Part shown: piece by piece, positions 22,799 through 29,638 of the stretch
Layout: every line of letters starts with the position of its first letter
Position numbering within the stretch: the stretch's first letter is position 1
DNA from: an uncultured Oscillibacter sp.
GTDB taxonomy: Bacteria > Bacillota > Clostridia > Oscillospirales > Oscillospiraceae
Direction: 5' to 3'
Assembly: GCA_910577405.1 (NCBI GenBank)
Contig: CAJTMG010000029.1
Span: 1-29,638 of the forward strand
Length of the DNA stretch: 29,638 nucleotides
Program-made: the position numbers and the translations under genes
The notes under the pieces: generated by a model
The model's input: the letters and a program-made list of their open reading frames with translations, nothing else
Told to the model about the DNA's origin: nothing
The model's database searches: none

Positions 22799-23740
22799 TC
22801 AAAAAATAGACATCTGATTTATATCAAAAATTTTCTTCTTTTTTGGCGTATCGTACTTTCTGACGATTTCCTGAATCGCTCTGATAAACGGAACGATGTC
22901 CATGTCCTCGAGTTCGCAGGCCATTTTTTCAAACGCCAGTTCACTTTCAAGTCTTGTCAAAAACAGTTTTCTTGCGTGAAGTTCCAACGCAACAGGGTCA
23001 ATCTCTTCCCTTTCTTCAACCTCGATTATGTAGGACGAAACGGATAGTTGGTAATCGTTGTCTTTGATCTCAGATACAGGGACGGTCCGCTCCAGATCGT
23101 TATGAATGAACCTCAGATCGGTTGTAGTCTTGTTTTTCTTCAAGATTAAAACTGCCGTTGCGATCTTCGTATCAACAAAATGTCCGCCGTCCACCGCTAT
23201 GACCGTATCAATATAGTTTTGCTCTACCATCCAGCGGCGTATTTTACCCTCTGCGTTTCCCCTGTAGAGGATGCCAGGGAAGTTCAGGACCACCGCCGTT
23301 CCATCGTCTGTGAGATAATGCAGTATGTGCGCCAGAAACGCGTAATCGGCTTTACTGGGCGGCGGCAGGCACGGAAAGCCGTCAAAGCGCTCATCCTTCT
23401 TTGGTTCCCACTTGATAGAGAACGGCGGATTGGCGATAATGTACCTGAATTTCCTGCCCCAAAACGCCGGTTCTTCCAGGGTGTCACCGGCAGCGCCGTG
23501 GAAGTTTTTCAAGTGCTCCTTTGCGTCCCGTACCTGACCGGCGTTAATGTCCTGCCCATATTTCTGTACATCGTCGGAAAACACGCTCAGCAGGCCGCCG
23601 TTTCCGCAGGTAGGGTCATAGATTTCATCCACATCATCAGGCAGAAAACTTTTCATATATTCTGCAAGGTCTTTCGTGGTGTAGAAAATCCCCTTTTCCT
23701 TGAATTCCTGGAGGATGCTCTTGATGTTATAATCACTCAT
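22799..23740 (-). CDS. type I-like N6-adenine DNA methylase
   Basis: 313 aa, start ATG 23740 overlapping the previous gene by 8 nt. SAM motif I is IYDPTCGNGGLLSVFSDDV (about 40-58) and the catalytic motif IV is NPPFSIKW at 104-111; ADYAFLAHILHYLTDDGTAV and VLNFPGILYRGNAEGKIRRW are typical of HsdM/N6_Mtase proteins. There is no restriction or specificity subunit nearby, so it appears to be a solitary phage methylase that protects DNA from host restriction. The N-terminal coiled region of HsdM is absent or reduced. Confidence 0.88.
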   Translation of the reverse strand: MSDYNIKSILQEFKEKGIFYTTKDLAEYMKSFLPDDVDEIYDPTCGNGGLLSVFSDDVQKYGQDINAGQVRDAKEHLKNFHGAAGDTLEEPAFWGRKFRYIIANPPFSIKWEPKKDERFDGFPCLPPPSKADYAFLAHILHYLTDDGTAVVLNFPGILYRGNAEGKIRRWMVEQNYIDTVIAVDGGHFVDTKIATAVLILKKNKTTTDLRFIHNDLERTVPVSEIKDNDYQLSVSSYIIEVEEREEIDPVALELHARKLFLTRLESELAFEKMACELEDMDIVPFIRAIQEIVRKYDTPKKKKIFDINQMSIF

Positions 23741-24086
23741 TGGTCATTTTCTCCCAAGACGCATATTGCCGGATACTGCTGAAATTTTGCCTGCTGCTTT
23801 CTCTGTCATGCGGTGGATGCCGCCAATATTTTTTCTCGCATTCTGCGCAACAAAACCGCTTCCGCATATCGGGACGACCATTAGAGTGAATACCTCCTGC
23901 TACAACATACCGCCCACAGTACGCACAGTTAAATTTGATTTCCGGCATTCCAATTTTATATCCTACAACTCTCGCTTTGATTGCTCCCTCAGTTCTTCCG
24001 AGCATTCTTGCTAAATCACTCAGAGGGATACGATGATACTTTTCTTTCAGGATTTCGATTTCTGCTTCTGTCCATTTACGGCTCAT
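23733..24086 (-). CDS. HTH and zinc-ribbon protein, 117 aa
   Basis: The N-terminus MSRKWTEAEIEILKEKYHRI then PLSDLARMLGRTEGAIKARV is a SANT/Myb-like or GcrA-type helix-turn-helix. The middle KFNCAYCGRYVVAGG and RKRFCCAECEKKYWRH carries two CxxC pairs (CAYC and CAEC), a zinc ribbon. A DNA-binding regulator or modification-cassette accessory is suggested. It overlaps the N6-methylase by 8 nt, with which it is presumably co-translated. Confidence 0.75.
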   Translation of the reverse strand: MSRKWTEAEIEILKEKYHRIPLSDLARMLGRTEGAIKARVVGYKIGMPEIKFNCAYCGRYVVAGGIHSNGRPDMRKRFCCAECEKKYWRHPPHDRESSRQNFSSIRQYASWEKMTNE

Positions 24087-24120
24087 CAGCTCCCGCCCTT
24101 TCTTTTCGTCCCTGCATCCT

Positions 24121-25188
24121 TCACCTCTTTAGCTCCCATCCTTCTTCCCGTATTTGAAAAGCGTCGCCTATCTGAATGGTATCCGGGAAGTTGTGCAGGG
24201 TTGTCTTGATTGCGTATTTGTCGATTTCAGACGCATAGTAATGGCTGATACGCGCTCCCAGCTTGTTCAAAGCCAGCCGCCCGCAGCTCATGCCGTCGTA
24301 CATGGACAGCACTTCCATCGGCGCGTCACGGATGCCGGGATAATACGACAGGATGTGCGCGATTACGTCCACCGTCCAGCCGTTGCCCAGCATTTTATAA
24401 GCCTGCGTGTTGCTGACCGGGAATTCGTAGTCTTCCGGCACGGTCTGGAGGCGTTTGCACTCCGTTACATTCAGCTTGCGGATAATGTAGAGGCCGTCAG
24501 CAAGTCTTATGGGATACTGCTGGCCCTTTATGGCGATCGAACTGTCCTTGACCTCATAGACCGGATATGCTTTGCCGTTTGCCGGGACCGCATACAGGCC
24601 GGTCTTTGCCCAAACACCGCCGCCCTGGCCGCACAGTGTCACGCTTTTACCCTCCGGCGAATATACCCGATATTGCTGGCTGTCAAAATCCGCGTTTTTG
24701 GCGTTGCTTTCTATGGTCCCGATCCTCACCGGCTCCGCCGCCATAGGTGCGGGGAAATGCTGGCCGCACACGCCATTTACCGCTCCAGCGTTGGCGTAAT
24801 TGGCCTTTAGCGTGTAGCCCTTTTCTTCCAGCGGCAGGCCGCTTTCCAGAATATCCCGCAGTAGGATCCCCAGGTCCTCCGGCTGTTCCACACCGGGGAT
24901 ATTGGTCCAATAGAGGCGCTGGCGGCTTTGGGCACTCACTAGGGCGGAATTGATCAGGATCGGCTCCACGCCTAACTCCCGCGTGATCTGCGCCCGGATG
25001 GCCGGGGCCATGCTTTTGTTGTTCTCATACAGGAAAAAGTCCGGTTTGAACTTCTCCAGGGCGATCAGGTAGTTTTTGAACAGTTCCCACCCCAGCCCCT
25101 CCGGCTCGGTTTCCCGGTTTTTCGTCCGCGCGATGCTCCAATGTGTGCAAGGAGATCCGCCCAACAGCAGTTTCATTGGCATTCGCAT
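24121..25188 (-). CDS. circularly permuted C5-cytosine DNA methyltransferase
   Basis: 355 aa; ATG 25188 or, better spaced from GGAGGG, ATG 25182. The motifs are in rotated order: catalytic motif IV GGSPCTHWS starts at residue 10 (Cys ~14), then ENN (motif VI, ~55), QSRQRLYW (VIII, ~87-94), RKLNVTECKRLQTVPEDY and MLGNGWTVDVIAHIL (IX-X, ~235-281), and only then SAM motif I VLSMYDGMSCGRLAL (~293-307), motif II ASEIDKYAIK and III QIGDAF. Normally motif I comes first. The break falls between motif III and IV. All motifs are present, so it should be active. Such permuted forms are known but rare (M.BssHII type). Confidence 0.92.
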   Translation of the reverse strand: MRMPMKLLLGGSPCTHWSIARTKNRETEPEGLGWELFKNYLIALEKFKPDFFLYENNKSMAPAIRAQITRELGVEPILINSALVSAQSRQRLYWTNIPGVEQPEDLGILLRDILESGLPLEEKGYTLKANYANAGAVNGVCGQHFPAPMAAEPVRIGTIESNAKNADFDSQQYRVYSPEGKSVTLCGQGGGVWAKTGLYAVPANGKAYPVYEVKDSSIAIKGQQYPIRLADGLYIIRKLNVTECKRLQTVPEDYEFPVSNTQAYKMLGNGWTVDVIAHILSYYPGIRDAPMEVLSMYDGMSCGRLALNKLGARISHYYASEIDKYAIKTTLHNFPDTIQIGDAFQIREEGWELKR

Positions 25189-25236
25189 TTCCCTCCTTCC
25201 TCCCTCGTTTCCGCTTGTAACACTTTTTCAAGTCTT

Positions 25237-25665
25237 CTACGCGTTCTCCTTCCTGCAATATTCACCCATGAATTTCATAATTTTCAGCGCGTCGCACTGG
25301 ATAATGTGATCGTTAATGATTTCAAGTTCAGCCTTCGTCGGCTTGAAATATTCTTTGCACAGTTCTGTTATGTTTCGAATGGTCGCCGCAACGTTGTCGT
25401 CAAGAAGTTCAAAGCCGTACACGGACCGCAAGGCTACGGTGTAATCTCTGCGGTTTTTGCAGTTTGCGAATTTCCTCCGCAGGATTTCCAGGATAAACGC
25501 GCCTTCTCCGCAGGACGGTTCCAGAAAAGTTTTCTCCGGCATAAACGCGCCAGGGCTGTTTTCTTCCAGCTGATTGCACATCATTTCAACACACCATTGC
25601 GGCGTGAAAACTTCTCCGTATTTGGCTACTCGCTCTTTCGATTTTGTAAGATTTTCTTCTCCCAT
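25237..25665 (-). CDS. short N6-methylase-like protein lacking the NPPY catalytic box
   Basis: 142 aa. KSKERVAKYGEVFTPQWCVE and MMCNQLEEN then FLEPSCGEGAFILEILRRKF are the N-terminal HsdM/Eco57I-type text with SAM motif I (EPSCGEGAF). The frame ends with IIQCDALKIMKFMGEYCRKE, just where motif III stops and the NPPY/F motif should follow. It may be a truncated methylase, a SAM-binding regulator, or a partner subunit. Its stop is 48 nt from the start of the permuted C5 methyltransferase. Similar short proteins occur in Clostridia phages, so it may be a stable form. Confidence 0.75.
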   Translation of the reverse strand: MGEENLTKSKERVAKYGEVFTPQWCVEMMCNQLEENSPGAFMPEKTFLEPSCGEGAFILEILRRKFANCKNRRDYTVALRSVYGFELLDDNVAATIRNITELCKEYFKPTKAELEIINDHIIQCDALKIMKFMGEYCRKENA

Positions 25666-25671
25666 TACTTC

Positions 25672-25902
25672 CTATCTGCATTCTGTCAGCCCAAGAATGT
25701 AATCAGCAGACACGCCATAAAATCGTGCAAGCGTCGCAACACTGTACGCGCTCATGTCTTTCAGATCGTCTGCTTCATATTTGCCAAGAGCGGCACGGGA
25801 CAGGCCGGTAGCCTCCGAAAGCTGTGCCAAAGTCATTTTTCGCTCCGTACGCAAATCCTTCAACTTCTCCTGGATTGTCAGCTTGATTCCGCTTGACTTC
25901 AT
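25672..25902 (-). CDS. XRE-family HTH regulator, 76 aa
   Basis: Start ATG 25902, overlapping the DUF551 stop by 4 nt (ATGA). The protein MKSSGIKLTIQEKLKDLRTE then RKMTLAQLSEATGLSRAALG and KYEADDLKDMSAYSVATLAR ends FYGVSADYILGLTE, a clear HTH_3/Cro domain of about 60 residues. The ORF can be extended upstream into the DUF551 gene but without a site. It is in the modification operon and may regulate it. The same family occurs at 22547-22780. Confidence 0.85.
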   Translation of the reverse strand: MKSSGIKLTIQEKLKDLRTERKMTLAQLSEATGLSRAALGKYEADDLKDMSAYSVATLARFYGVSADYILGLTECR

Positions 25903-26126
25903 ACTTGACCATCTGGCGGTTCCGGCAGCGGCATCCAGTGTGTAACTTTCTTCGTAATCTTCTTGACCGAGCGCATTGCCGTTATGATATTCCAGCGAGT
26001 CCACGTGTAACTGCGCGATTTCTCTTCTACATAGAACCCGACAGCCATAAATCCGTCACAGGGCGTATATACAAGTACCATTCGTCTGTTTTCCGGCAAC
26101 CGGTCCTCCACGCTAATCCATTCCAT
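25899..26126 (-). CDS. DUF551-domain protein
   Basis: 75 aa from ATG 26126 behind GGAGGACACAC. It has the DUF551 hallmarks: MEWISVEDRLPENRRMVLVY at the start and VTHWMPLPEPP at the end, with DGFMAVGFYVEE between. These small proteins are common in phages and their role is unknown. It overlaps the upstream gene by 14 nt and the XRE gene by 4 nt. Confidence 0.88.
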   Translation of the reverse strand: MEWISVEDRLPENRRMVLVYTPCDGFMAVGFYVEEKSRSYTWTRWNIITAMRSVKKITKKVTHWMPLPEPPDGQV

Positions 26127-27081
26127 GTGTGTCCTCCTTCGGCTTGCGGCGGTAGGTGGTCCAGGTCTTCCCGTAGTCGGCATACTGTGCCCATTCTGGA
26201 TACCCAAAATAAAAGGCGTCTTCCGGGCGATAGCCGTCCATCTTACGGTAATAGCCGGTTACAATATCCGCATCAGATGCAAGGTTAAGTGCTTGAACCC
26301 ACACCCAATCACCAAATTCCATATCCTGCAACTCGTCCAGGGTCAGGTGGTCGTTGGGCGGCGGAGTTCGGTTGTTACCCGCAATCAACTCTTTGCCATA
26401 AGGAAGCGTCTCTGCCCAGGCACAGAACTCCCGCCATTCGTCCAGCTTGTGAGACTTCCGCGCCTTGTGGATATTGCGGAGTACGGCATAGTTCAGCATG
26501 ACTGTCCGCCGCTGGTTGTAGCTGGAGGGCAGGAGCTGAATCATCTGCCACCAGTCTTCTTTCCTGCCAGTCTCCGTGTGCATTTCCCGGCAACAGTTCA
26601 GCGCTCGGATTATCGTTTTCAAAGTCTCGGCAGCCTCATCCCGAAGGTGCTCATGACTGAAATCGTCCAGCGTAAACTCTTTGGCGTGGATCTTGTGCAT
26701 GGTGGAACAGGAGTTGGCGACCGTACCCACCTTATAGGTGTCGAACTCCTTCCACCAGTACAGCGGGGCCAGAATGTCAGCCGTTACCGTAATCATCCGC
26801 AGGAATTTGCCGTGGTCCGGACCTGCGTTGGCCAGCTTGACCATCAGGGCAAAGTCTTCCTCGCCGACACAGAACTGCCCGTCAATCTCTTCCTTGAGCA
26901 ACGCGGGATGGGTGCAATAGCCGAAATTGGCCTCAAGCCACTTGCAGCCAGCGCACAAATCCGGGTCACTGTCGCCCATGCACCACCCGCTGTCGGATTT
27001 TGCCCAGCTTTCCCAGGAATTGCGCATCCCACGAATTGCCGTTTCCCAGCCGTGGATTTCCGTTTTTTCAATCTGAATCAT
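26113..27081 (-). CDS. phage protein with ThyX-like segment, function uncertain
   Basis: 322 aa. Residues ~90-150 read KFLRMITVTADILAPLYWWK then EFDTYKVGTVANSCSTMHKI, which resembles the phage branch of FAD-dependent thymidylate synthase (ThyX), including the APLxWWKEFDTYKVGT block. The canonical RHRxxSxNxxSxR signature is not visible, so enzymatic function is doubtful. Before it lies a Cys cluster (CMGDSDPDLCAGCKW, YCTHP). The C-terminus (SDADIVTGYYRKMDGYRPED, AQYADYGKTWTTYRRKP) seems a separate domain. It is likely a fusion. Alternative: a new regulatory or nucleotide-metabolism protein. Confidence 0.6.
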   Translation of the reverse strand: MIQIEKTEIHGWETAIRGMRNSWESWAKSDSGWCMGDSDPDLCAGCKWLEANFGYCTHPALLKEEIDGQFCVGEEDFALMVKLANAGPDHGKFLRMITVTADILAPLYWWKEFDTYKVGTVANSCSTMHKIHAKEFTLDDFSHEHLRDEAAETLKTIIRALNCCREMHTETGRKEDWWQMIQLLPSSYNQRRTVMLNYAVLRNIHKARKSHKLDEWREFCAWAETLPYGKELIAGNNRTPPPNDHLTLDELQDMEFGDWVWVQALNLASDADIVTGYYRKMDGYRPEDAFYFGYPEWAQYADYGKTWTTYRRKPKEDTHGMD

Positions 27082-27101
27082 TGCTTTCCTCGCTTTCCTC
27101 C

Positions 27102-27329
27102 TTAGTAGACATCCAGTTTCCTCCCGCAGAACGGGCAGTAGCGGAATTCCAGGTCAATTGACAATTCCTCCATTTCTTCAGCAGAATCTTCCGCATAGCT
27201 GAAAATGGAAAACAACTGATTATTCGGGTAAAATTCCGCCTGGAGCAAGTGCTTTCCGCATCCCTCTTTTCTCTCCATTACAAAATCCTGCTCGCAGATT
27301 TCACAAGGTTTCTTTACACCTCTCGGCAT
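27102..27329 (-). CDS. small double-CxxC protein
   Basis: 75 aa from ATG 27329 (GGAGGGAAAAGCGA upstream). It starts MPRGVKKPCEICEQDFVMER with CEIC and ends YCPFCGRKLDVY with CPFC, a two-knuckle zinc ribbon of a type frequent in Firmicutes phages. Between them is an acidic helix (AEDSAEEMEELSIDLEF). It may bind nucleic acid or protein; no function is known. Confidence 0.75.
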   Translation of the reverse strand: MPRGVKKPCEICEQDFVMERKEGCGKHLLQAEFYPNNQLFSIFSYAEDSAEEMEELSIDLEFRYCPFCGRKLDVY

Positions 27330-27382
27330 TCGCTTTTCCCTCCTCCCTTGTTTCCTCAAAGTTTTTCATCGTCAGCTCCTAT

Positions 27383-27682
27383 CTACCAGAAGAACGTCCG
27401 GTTTCTGCGCCGGTCCTGTTCTTTCCGAAATTCTTCCGCGTCTTCGCGTTCCTGCCGGGCCTGTTCTTCCAGACGTTCAGCTGACGGCGGGATGTACAGC
27501 GGGCAGGCCGTCACGCAGTAGCCCGCTGTATGTCCGACGTTTTTCTTGATGTACGTCCGTTTCGCCGTCCAGCCCTCCACCGGCTTCCCCTCATGCAACC
27601 ACGGGCATAGCGCTATGTTCTGCTGGCAGTCACCACACAGGTGTATTTTCTTTACCAGTTTCGGCTTTTCTGGTATCGTCAT
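27383..27682 (-). CDS. Cys-rich phage protein, 99 aa
   Basis: Overlaps the Dam gene stop by 4 nt. The N-terminus KKIHLCGDCQQNIALCPWLH then EGKPVEGWTAKRTYIKKNVG is a pattern I associate with Clostridia phage proteins (CxxC...CPWLxxGxPVxGWxA...CP). The C-terminal third is a charged helix (SAERLEEQARQEREDAEEFR). Likely zinc-binding; function unknown. A neighbour of Dam and the replication genes. Confidence 0.75.
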   Translation of the reverse strand: MTIPEKPKLVKKIHLCGDCQQNIALCPWLHEGKPVEGWTAKRTYIKKNVGHTAGYCVTACPLYIPPSAERLEEQARQEREDAEEFRKEQDRRRNRTFFW

Positions 27683-28119
27683 AACTGTTTGTTCAAAGAT
27701 CCGAAAATGACTACCATCGACGGGAACGGCGCACTGCTTTTACAACCGCCAAATTTCAGCCGCCCACGCAGAAACCAGATCTCCACATTGGCTCTCCCGT
27801 AGATGTAATCGTGGAACCATCTCGTGTCTGTCCGCGCTGGAAGAAGCATCACGACTTTATTCCCTGCAGCCGAAGCCAAAAGCGCACGCCGCACCCAACT
27901 TCCAACACCGCGTCCATACGGCGGATTACACCAGCAGACACCGGTCCACGGCTGTTTCAAACCATCTTCTTCAGGCGTATAGTAACGGGTACATTTCGCG
28001 TTCTCCGGAAGAGCACAAACGTCAAGATCAAATCCGAATTCAGCGTCCAGCTTATCAAAAAGCTCTTGCGGCGTTTCCCAAAGATCCGTTTTGCTGGAAA
28101 ACATAACTTTCGTGTTCAT
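27679..28119 (-). CDS. dam: phage DNA N6-adenine methyltransferase (Dam type)
   Basis: 146 aa from ATG 28119, which overlaps the 52-aa gene stop by 4 nt (ATGA) and has GGAAG upstream. It is the phage Dam family: MFSSKTDLWETPQELFDKLD and AEFGFDLDVCALPENAKCTR at the start and the catalytic NPPYGRGVG at 65-73, with KVVMLLPARTDTRWFHDYIY and GCKSSAPFPSMVVIF near the end. Length is usual for the family. It probably methylates adenine in GATC-like or other sites to avoid host restriction. Confidence 0.92.
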   Translation of the reverse strand: MNTKVMFSSKTDLWETPQELFDKLDAEFGFDLDVCALPENAKCTRYYTPEEDGLKQPWTGVCWCNPPYGRGVGSWVRRALLASAAGNKVVMLLPARTDTRWFHDYIYGRANVEIWFLRGRLKFGGCKSSAPFPSMVVIFGSLNKQL

Positions 28120-28274
28120 ACGCTTGCTTCCTTTCCGGGTTTGTCCGGCTTCGGCTTCCAAAGCCCGCAGACTACCGTCTTATTTCTTCTGCCGGGCCGA
28201 ATCACGCACCGATCGCCGATGCCATCGTAGTGCCTGCAATTCCCGCACTGGCAGGCAGTCTTATCCTCATTCAT
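28116..28274 (-). CDS. 52-aa Cys-rich protein
   Basis: Start ATG 28274 behind AAAAGGGGAA; it overlaps RusA by 8 nt and Dam by 4 nt. The sequence MNEDKTACQCGNCRHYDGIG then DRCVIRPGRRNKTVVCGLWK has five cysteines (CQCGNC, C, C), a zinc-knuckle layout often seen in small phage proteins near replication genes. Too short to be found easily, but coupling on both sides argues it is real. Confidence 0.75.
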   Translation of the reverse strand: MNEDKTACQCGNCRHYDGIGDRCVIRPGRRNKTVVCGLWKPKPDKPGKEASV

Positions 28275-28644
28275 TTCCCCTTTTCACCTCCGTAATTTCG
28301 ATTTCCACACGCGGTTGAGCTTTGTCTACGAAGAAATCATCCCGAAAACCGCCGTCGATATTGTTCCATCCGTCATTCCGCAATGCTTTCATCTGCACGA
28401 GGGCATCCAGGATGAACTTCTTCGCGAAACTGATGTTGTCTTTATCCCGCCGCCGGTCCTTTTCGTACCAGCAGAAACGCATTTTCACCGGTTCGCGGAA
28501 TGGTCTTCTGATTTGCTTCCGCAGCGCGGCAATGATCGCCCTTTGGGTCTTTGACTTCATGGCATTCCCACCCTGCCGGTGACTGCGGTTTGCGTCTATG
28601 TACTCGTTCAGCCCCGGCAGGGTAAATGGGATTAGCAGCTTCAT
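28267..28644 (-). CDS. rusA: RusA-family Holliday junction resolvase
   Basis: 125 aa from ATG 28644, overlapping the DnaC-like gene stop by 4 nt (ATGA). The protein starts MKLLIPFTLPGLNEYIDANR, typical of RusA, with the acidic active-site block RRRDKDNISFAKKFILDALV and the terminal GWNNIDGGFRDDFFVDK and RVEIEITEV. RusA resolves recombination intermediates and is found in the replication cassettes of many phages. Confidence 0.93.
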   Translation of the reverse strand: MKLLIPFTLPGLNEYIDANRSHRQGGNAMKSKTQRAIIAALRKQIRRPFREPVKMRFCWYEKDRRRDKDNISFAKKFILDALVQMKALRNDGWNNIDGGFRDDFFVDKAQPRVEIEITEVKRGNE

Positions 28645-29465
28645 CCGCAGCCTCCGAAAATCTCCCTGGCAATGTTCAGCTTCCGTTCCGCTTCTGCCGC
28701 ACGGTATCTGGCGGGTTCCACGTAAACCGGAACGCACATCTCCAGGATCCTTTCGTAAATGCGCTGATATTCAATGCTTTTGGGGCTTTTCATGTCTGCC
28801 AGGCCCATATTTGTCGTTACGATCAGCGGCTTGTCAGATTTGTAACGCTCGTTAACAACGGTATATACTACCTCCAGCGCATAGTCCGACGACCGCTCCG
28901 CGCCTAAATCGTCCAGCACCAGCAGCGGGAACCATTTGCACTGACGCACTATATCTGCCCGGTCGTCCCAGCTCGCCGCAAGTATACGCGGGAAGCTGGC
29001 AATCATGGCCGGTATGCCCTTGTCAATCAGCGCGTTTGCAATGCACGCCGCTGCATATGTCTTCCCACCGCCTGGATCCCCGTAAAACAGCAGGCCGGAA
29101 TTCTCCTTCTGCACTTTGTCCCACTGATCTGCGTATCTCCAGCATTTGTCCAGCAGCTTAGAGCGATTCGCGTTCGCAAACGTGGATTTCCTCAGATGCT
29201 TGTCGGCAATCCAAATTTCCCGTTTTCCCTCCAGCTTCAAGCGTTCTTCTTCCCGCTTACGCGCCTCTTCTTTTGCTTCCCATTCGGCGGAAGCGCATTT
29301 GCACGTCACAGATACTACCTTCAGACGGCCACACAGCACGATTTTTGCTTCTTTGGGCGTATGACAGCTCCCGCAATACAGCAGCCCGTCCTGTTCGTAG
29401 TCGCCTTCCTTACGACTGTTCGCTTGCCGCGCAAGACGTGCAATAGCGTTGATTCCTGTTTCCAT
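28641..29465 (-). CDS. DnaC-like helicase loader / phage replication ATPase
   Basis: 274 aa, starting METGINAIARLARQANSRKE. The N-terminal region has CGSC (31-34), C45 and CKC (55-57), a zinc-binding head as in many phage DnaC-like proteins, then a charged helix (EAKEEARKREEERLKLEG). The ATPase has Walker A GDPGGGKT at 129-136 and Walker B LLVLDDLGAERSS at about 181-193, with sensor IVTTNMGL. It loads the replicative helicase at the phage origin. It overlaps the upstream gene by one base. Confidence 0.92.
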   Translation of the reverse strand: METGINAIARLARQANSRKEGDYEQDGLLYCGSCHTPKEAKIVLCGRLKVVSVTCKCASAEWEAKEEARKREEERLKLEGKREIWIADKHLRKSTFANANRSKLLDKCWRYADQWDKVQKENSGLLFYGDPGGGKTYAAACIANALIDKGIPAMIASFPRILAASWDDRADIVRQCKWFPLLVLDDLGAERSSDYALEVVYTVVNERYKSDKPLIVTTNMGLADMKSPKSIEYQRIYERILEMCVPVYVEPARYRAAEAERKLNIAREIFGGCG

Positions 29466-29602
29466 CAGAGGCTTCCCTCCCTATCGCTGTAGTCGTAGAA
29501 TGCAGGCTTGCCCTGGGGCTTCCTGTCACTCTTGGGTCTTTTTTTCTCCCGTTCTGCTTCCAACGCATCCCAATCCGCAAGACATTTGAGTTTTCGTAAA
29601 AA
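29465..29602 (-). CDS. C-terminal fragment, possibly a replisome organiser
   Basis: The frame ending at TGA 29465-29467 reads FLRKLKCLADWDALEAEREK then KRPKSDRKPQGKPAFYDYSD and REGSL. Going upstream it meets an in-frame TGA at 29603-29605, and the last 50 bp are AT-rich. There is no start codon in the 45 codons. It looks like the C-terminal tail of the gene before the helicase loader (often a DnaD-like replisome organiser), cut by a frameshift or by the sequence end. Confidence 0.45.
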   Translation of the reverse strand, partial: FLRKLKCLADWDALEAEREKKRPKSDRKPQGKPAFYDYSDREGSL

Positions 29603-29638
29603 TCAAAAAGGGCAAGAATGGAAACTGCATGAAAAGTG

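Noticed and set aside
26125..27105. 326-aa plus-strand open frame
   Set aside because: Mirror frame of the ThyX-like gene, which has better coding character and coupling to neighbours.
1..29638. CRISPR array, insertion sequence, integrase or attachment site
   Set aside because: No regularly spaced repeats, transposase or recombinase text seen on either strand; the inverted repeat at the antirepressor gene encloses no transposase.

Overview
The window is about 29.6 kb of a tailed, siphovirus-type phage or prophage. Nearly all genes lie on the minus strand, so the map reads from right to left. Gene content points to a host in the Clostridia, most likely a gut member: a lambda-E/HK97-type major capsid protein (Phage_cap_E), a Gp20-type scaffold, an A118/SPP1-type portal, a PBSX-type large terminase, Gp15 next to the tape measure, and strong AGGAGG ribosome binding sites. 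Host assignment is inference. No integrase or lysis gene is present, so lifestyle cannot be fixed, but two small XRE repressor-like proteins and three antirepressor-type proteins suggest a temperate phage.

Right part (29.6-22.5 kb): replication and DNA modification. In transcription order it holds the tail of an unidentified gene, a DnaC-like helicase loader, a RusA resolvase, a small Cys-rich protein, a phage Dam N6-adenine methyltransferase, two small Cys-rich proteins, a ThyX-like protein of uncertain function, a DUF551 protein, an XRE regulator, a short N6-methylase-like protein without the catalytic NPPY box, a C5-cytosine methyltransferase whose motifs are circularly permuted, an HTH/zinc protein, a type I-like N6-adenine methylase, and another XRE regulator. 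Most genes overlap by a few bases, so they are probably co-transcribed.

Middle (22.5-18.7 kb): a gene-poor, structure-rich stretch of about 760 bp with a probable tRNA-Ile, long hairpins and two related hairpins lies just upstream of a P22-type antirepressor gene. That gene is bracketed by a 21-bp inverted repeat, each arm containing a CTCA-TAT-TGAG dyad. After it come a tRNA-like element and a tRNA-Met/Ile2 (CAT) with encoded CCA, two micro-genes (24 and 39 aa), a PAPS-reductase-like protein and a ParB-like protein (an IbrA/IbrB-type pair). A single plus-strand ASCH-domain gene with its own sigma-70 promoter converges on the ParB gene.

Left part (18.7-0 kb): the virion cassette. The order is small and large terminase, portal, a Rha-type antirepressor, a minor capsid gene split by a DNA methyltransferase gene and further broken by a 7-nt insertion, a small zinc protein, a frameshifted ORF6N antirepressor, a structured leader, scaffold, decoration-like protein, major capsid protein, connector and completion proteins, tail tube, two tail assembly chaperones, tape measure, Dit-like protein, tail hub/tip protein, a 54-aa protein and an Ig-like tail protein that runs off the left edge.

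The most unusual features are the insertion of regulator and methyltransferase genes into the head cassette, with two frame-breaking lesions there; the permuted cytosine methyltransferase; five methyltransferase-type genes in one phage; and the structured region around the antirepressor gene.
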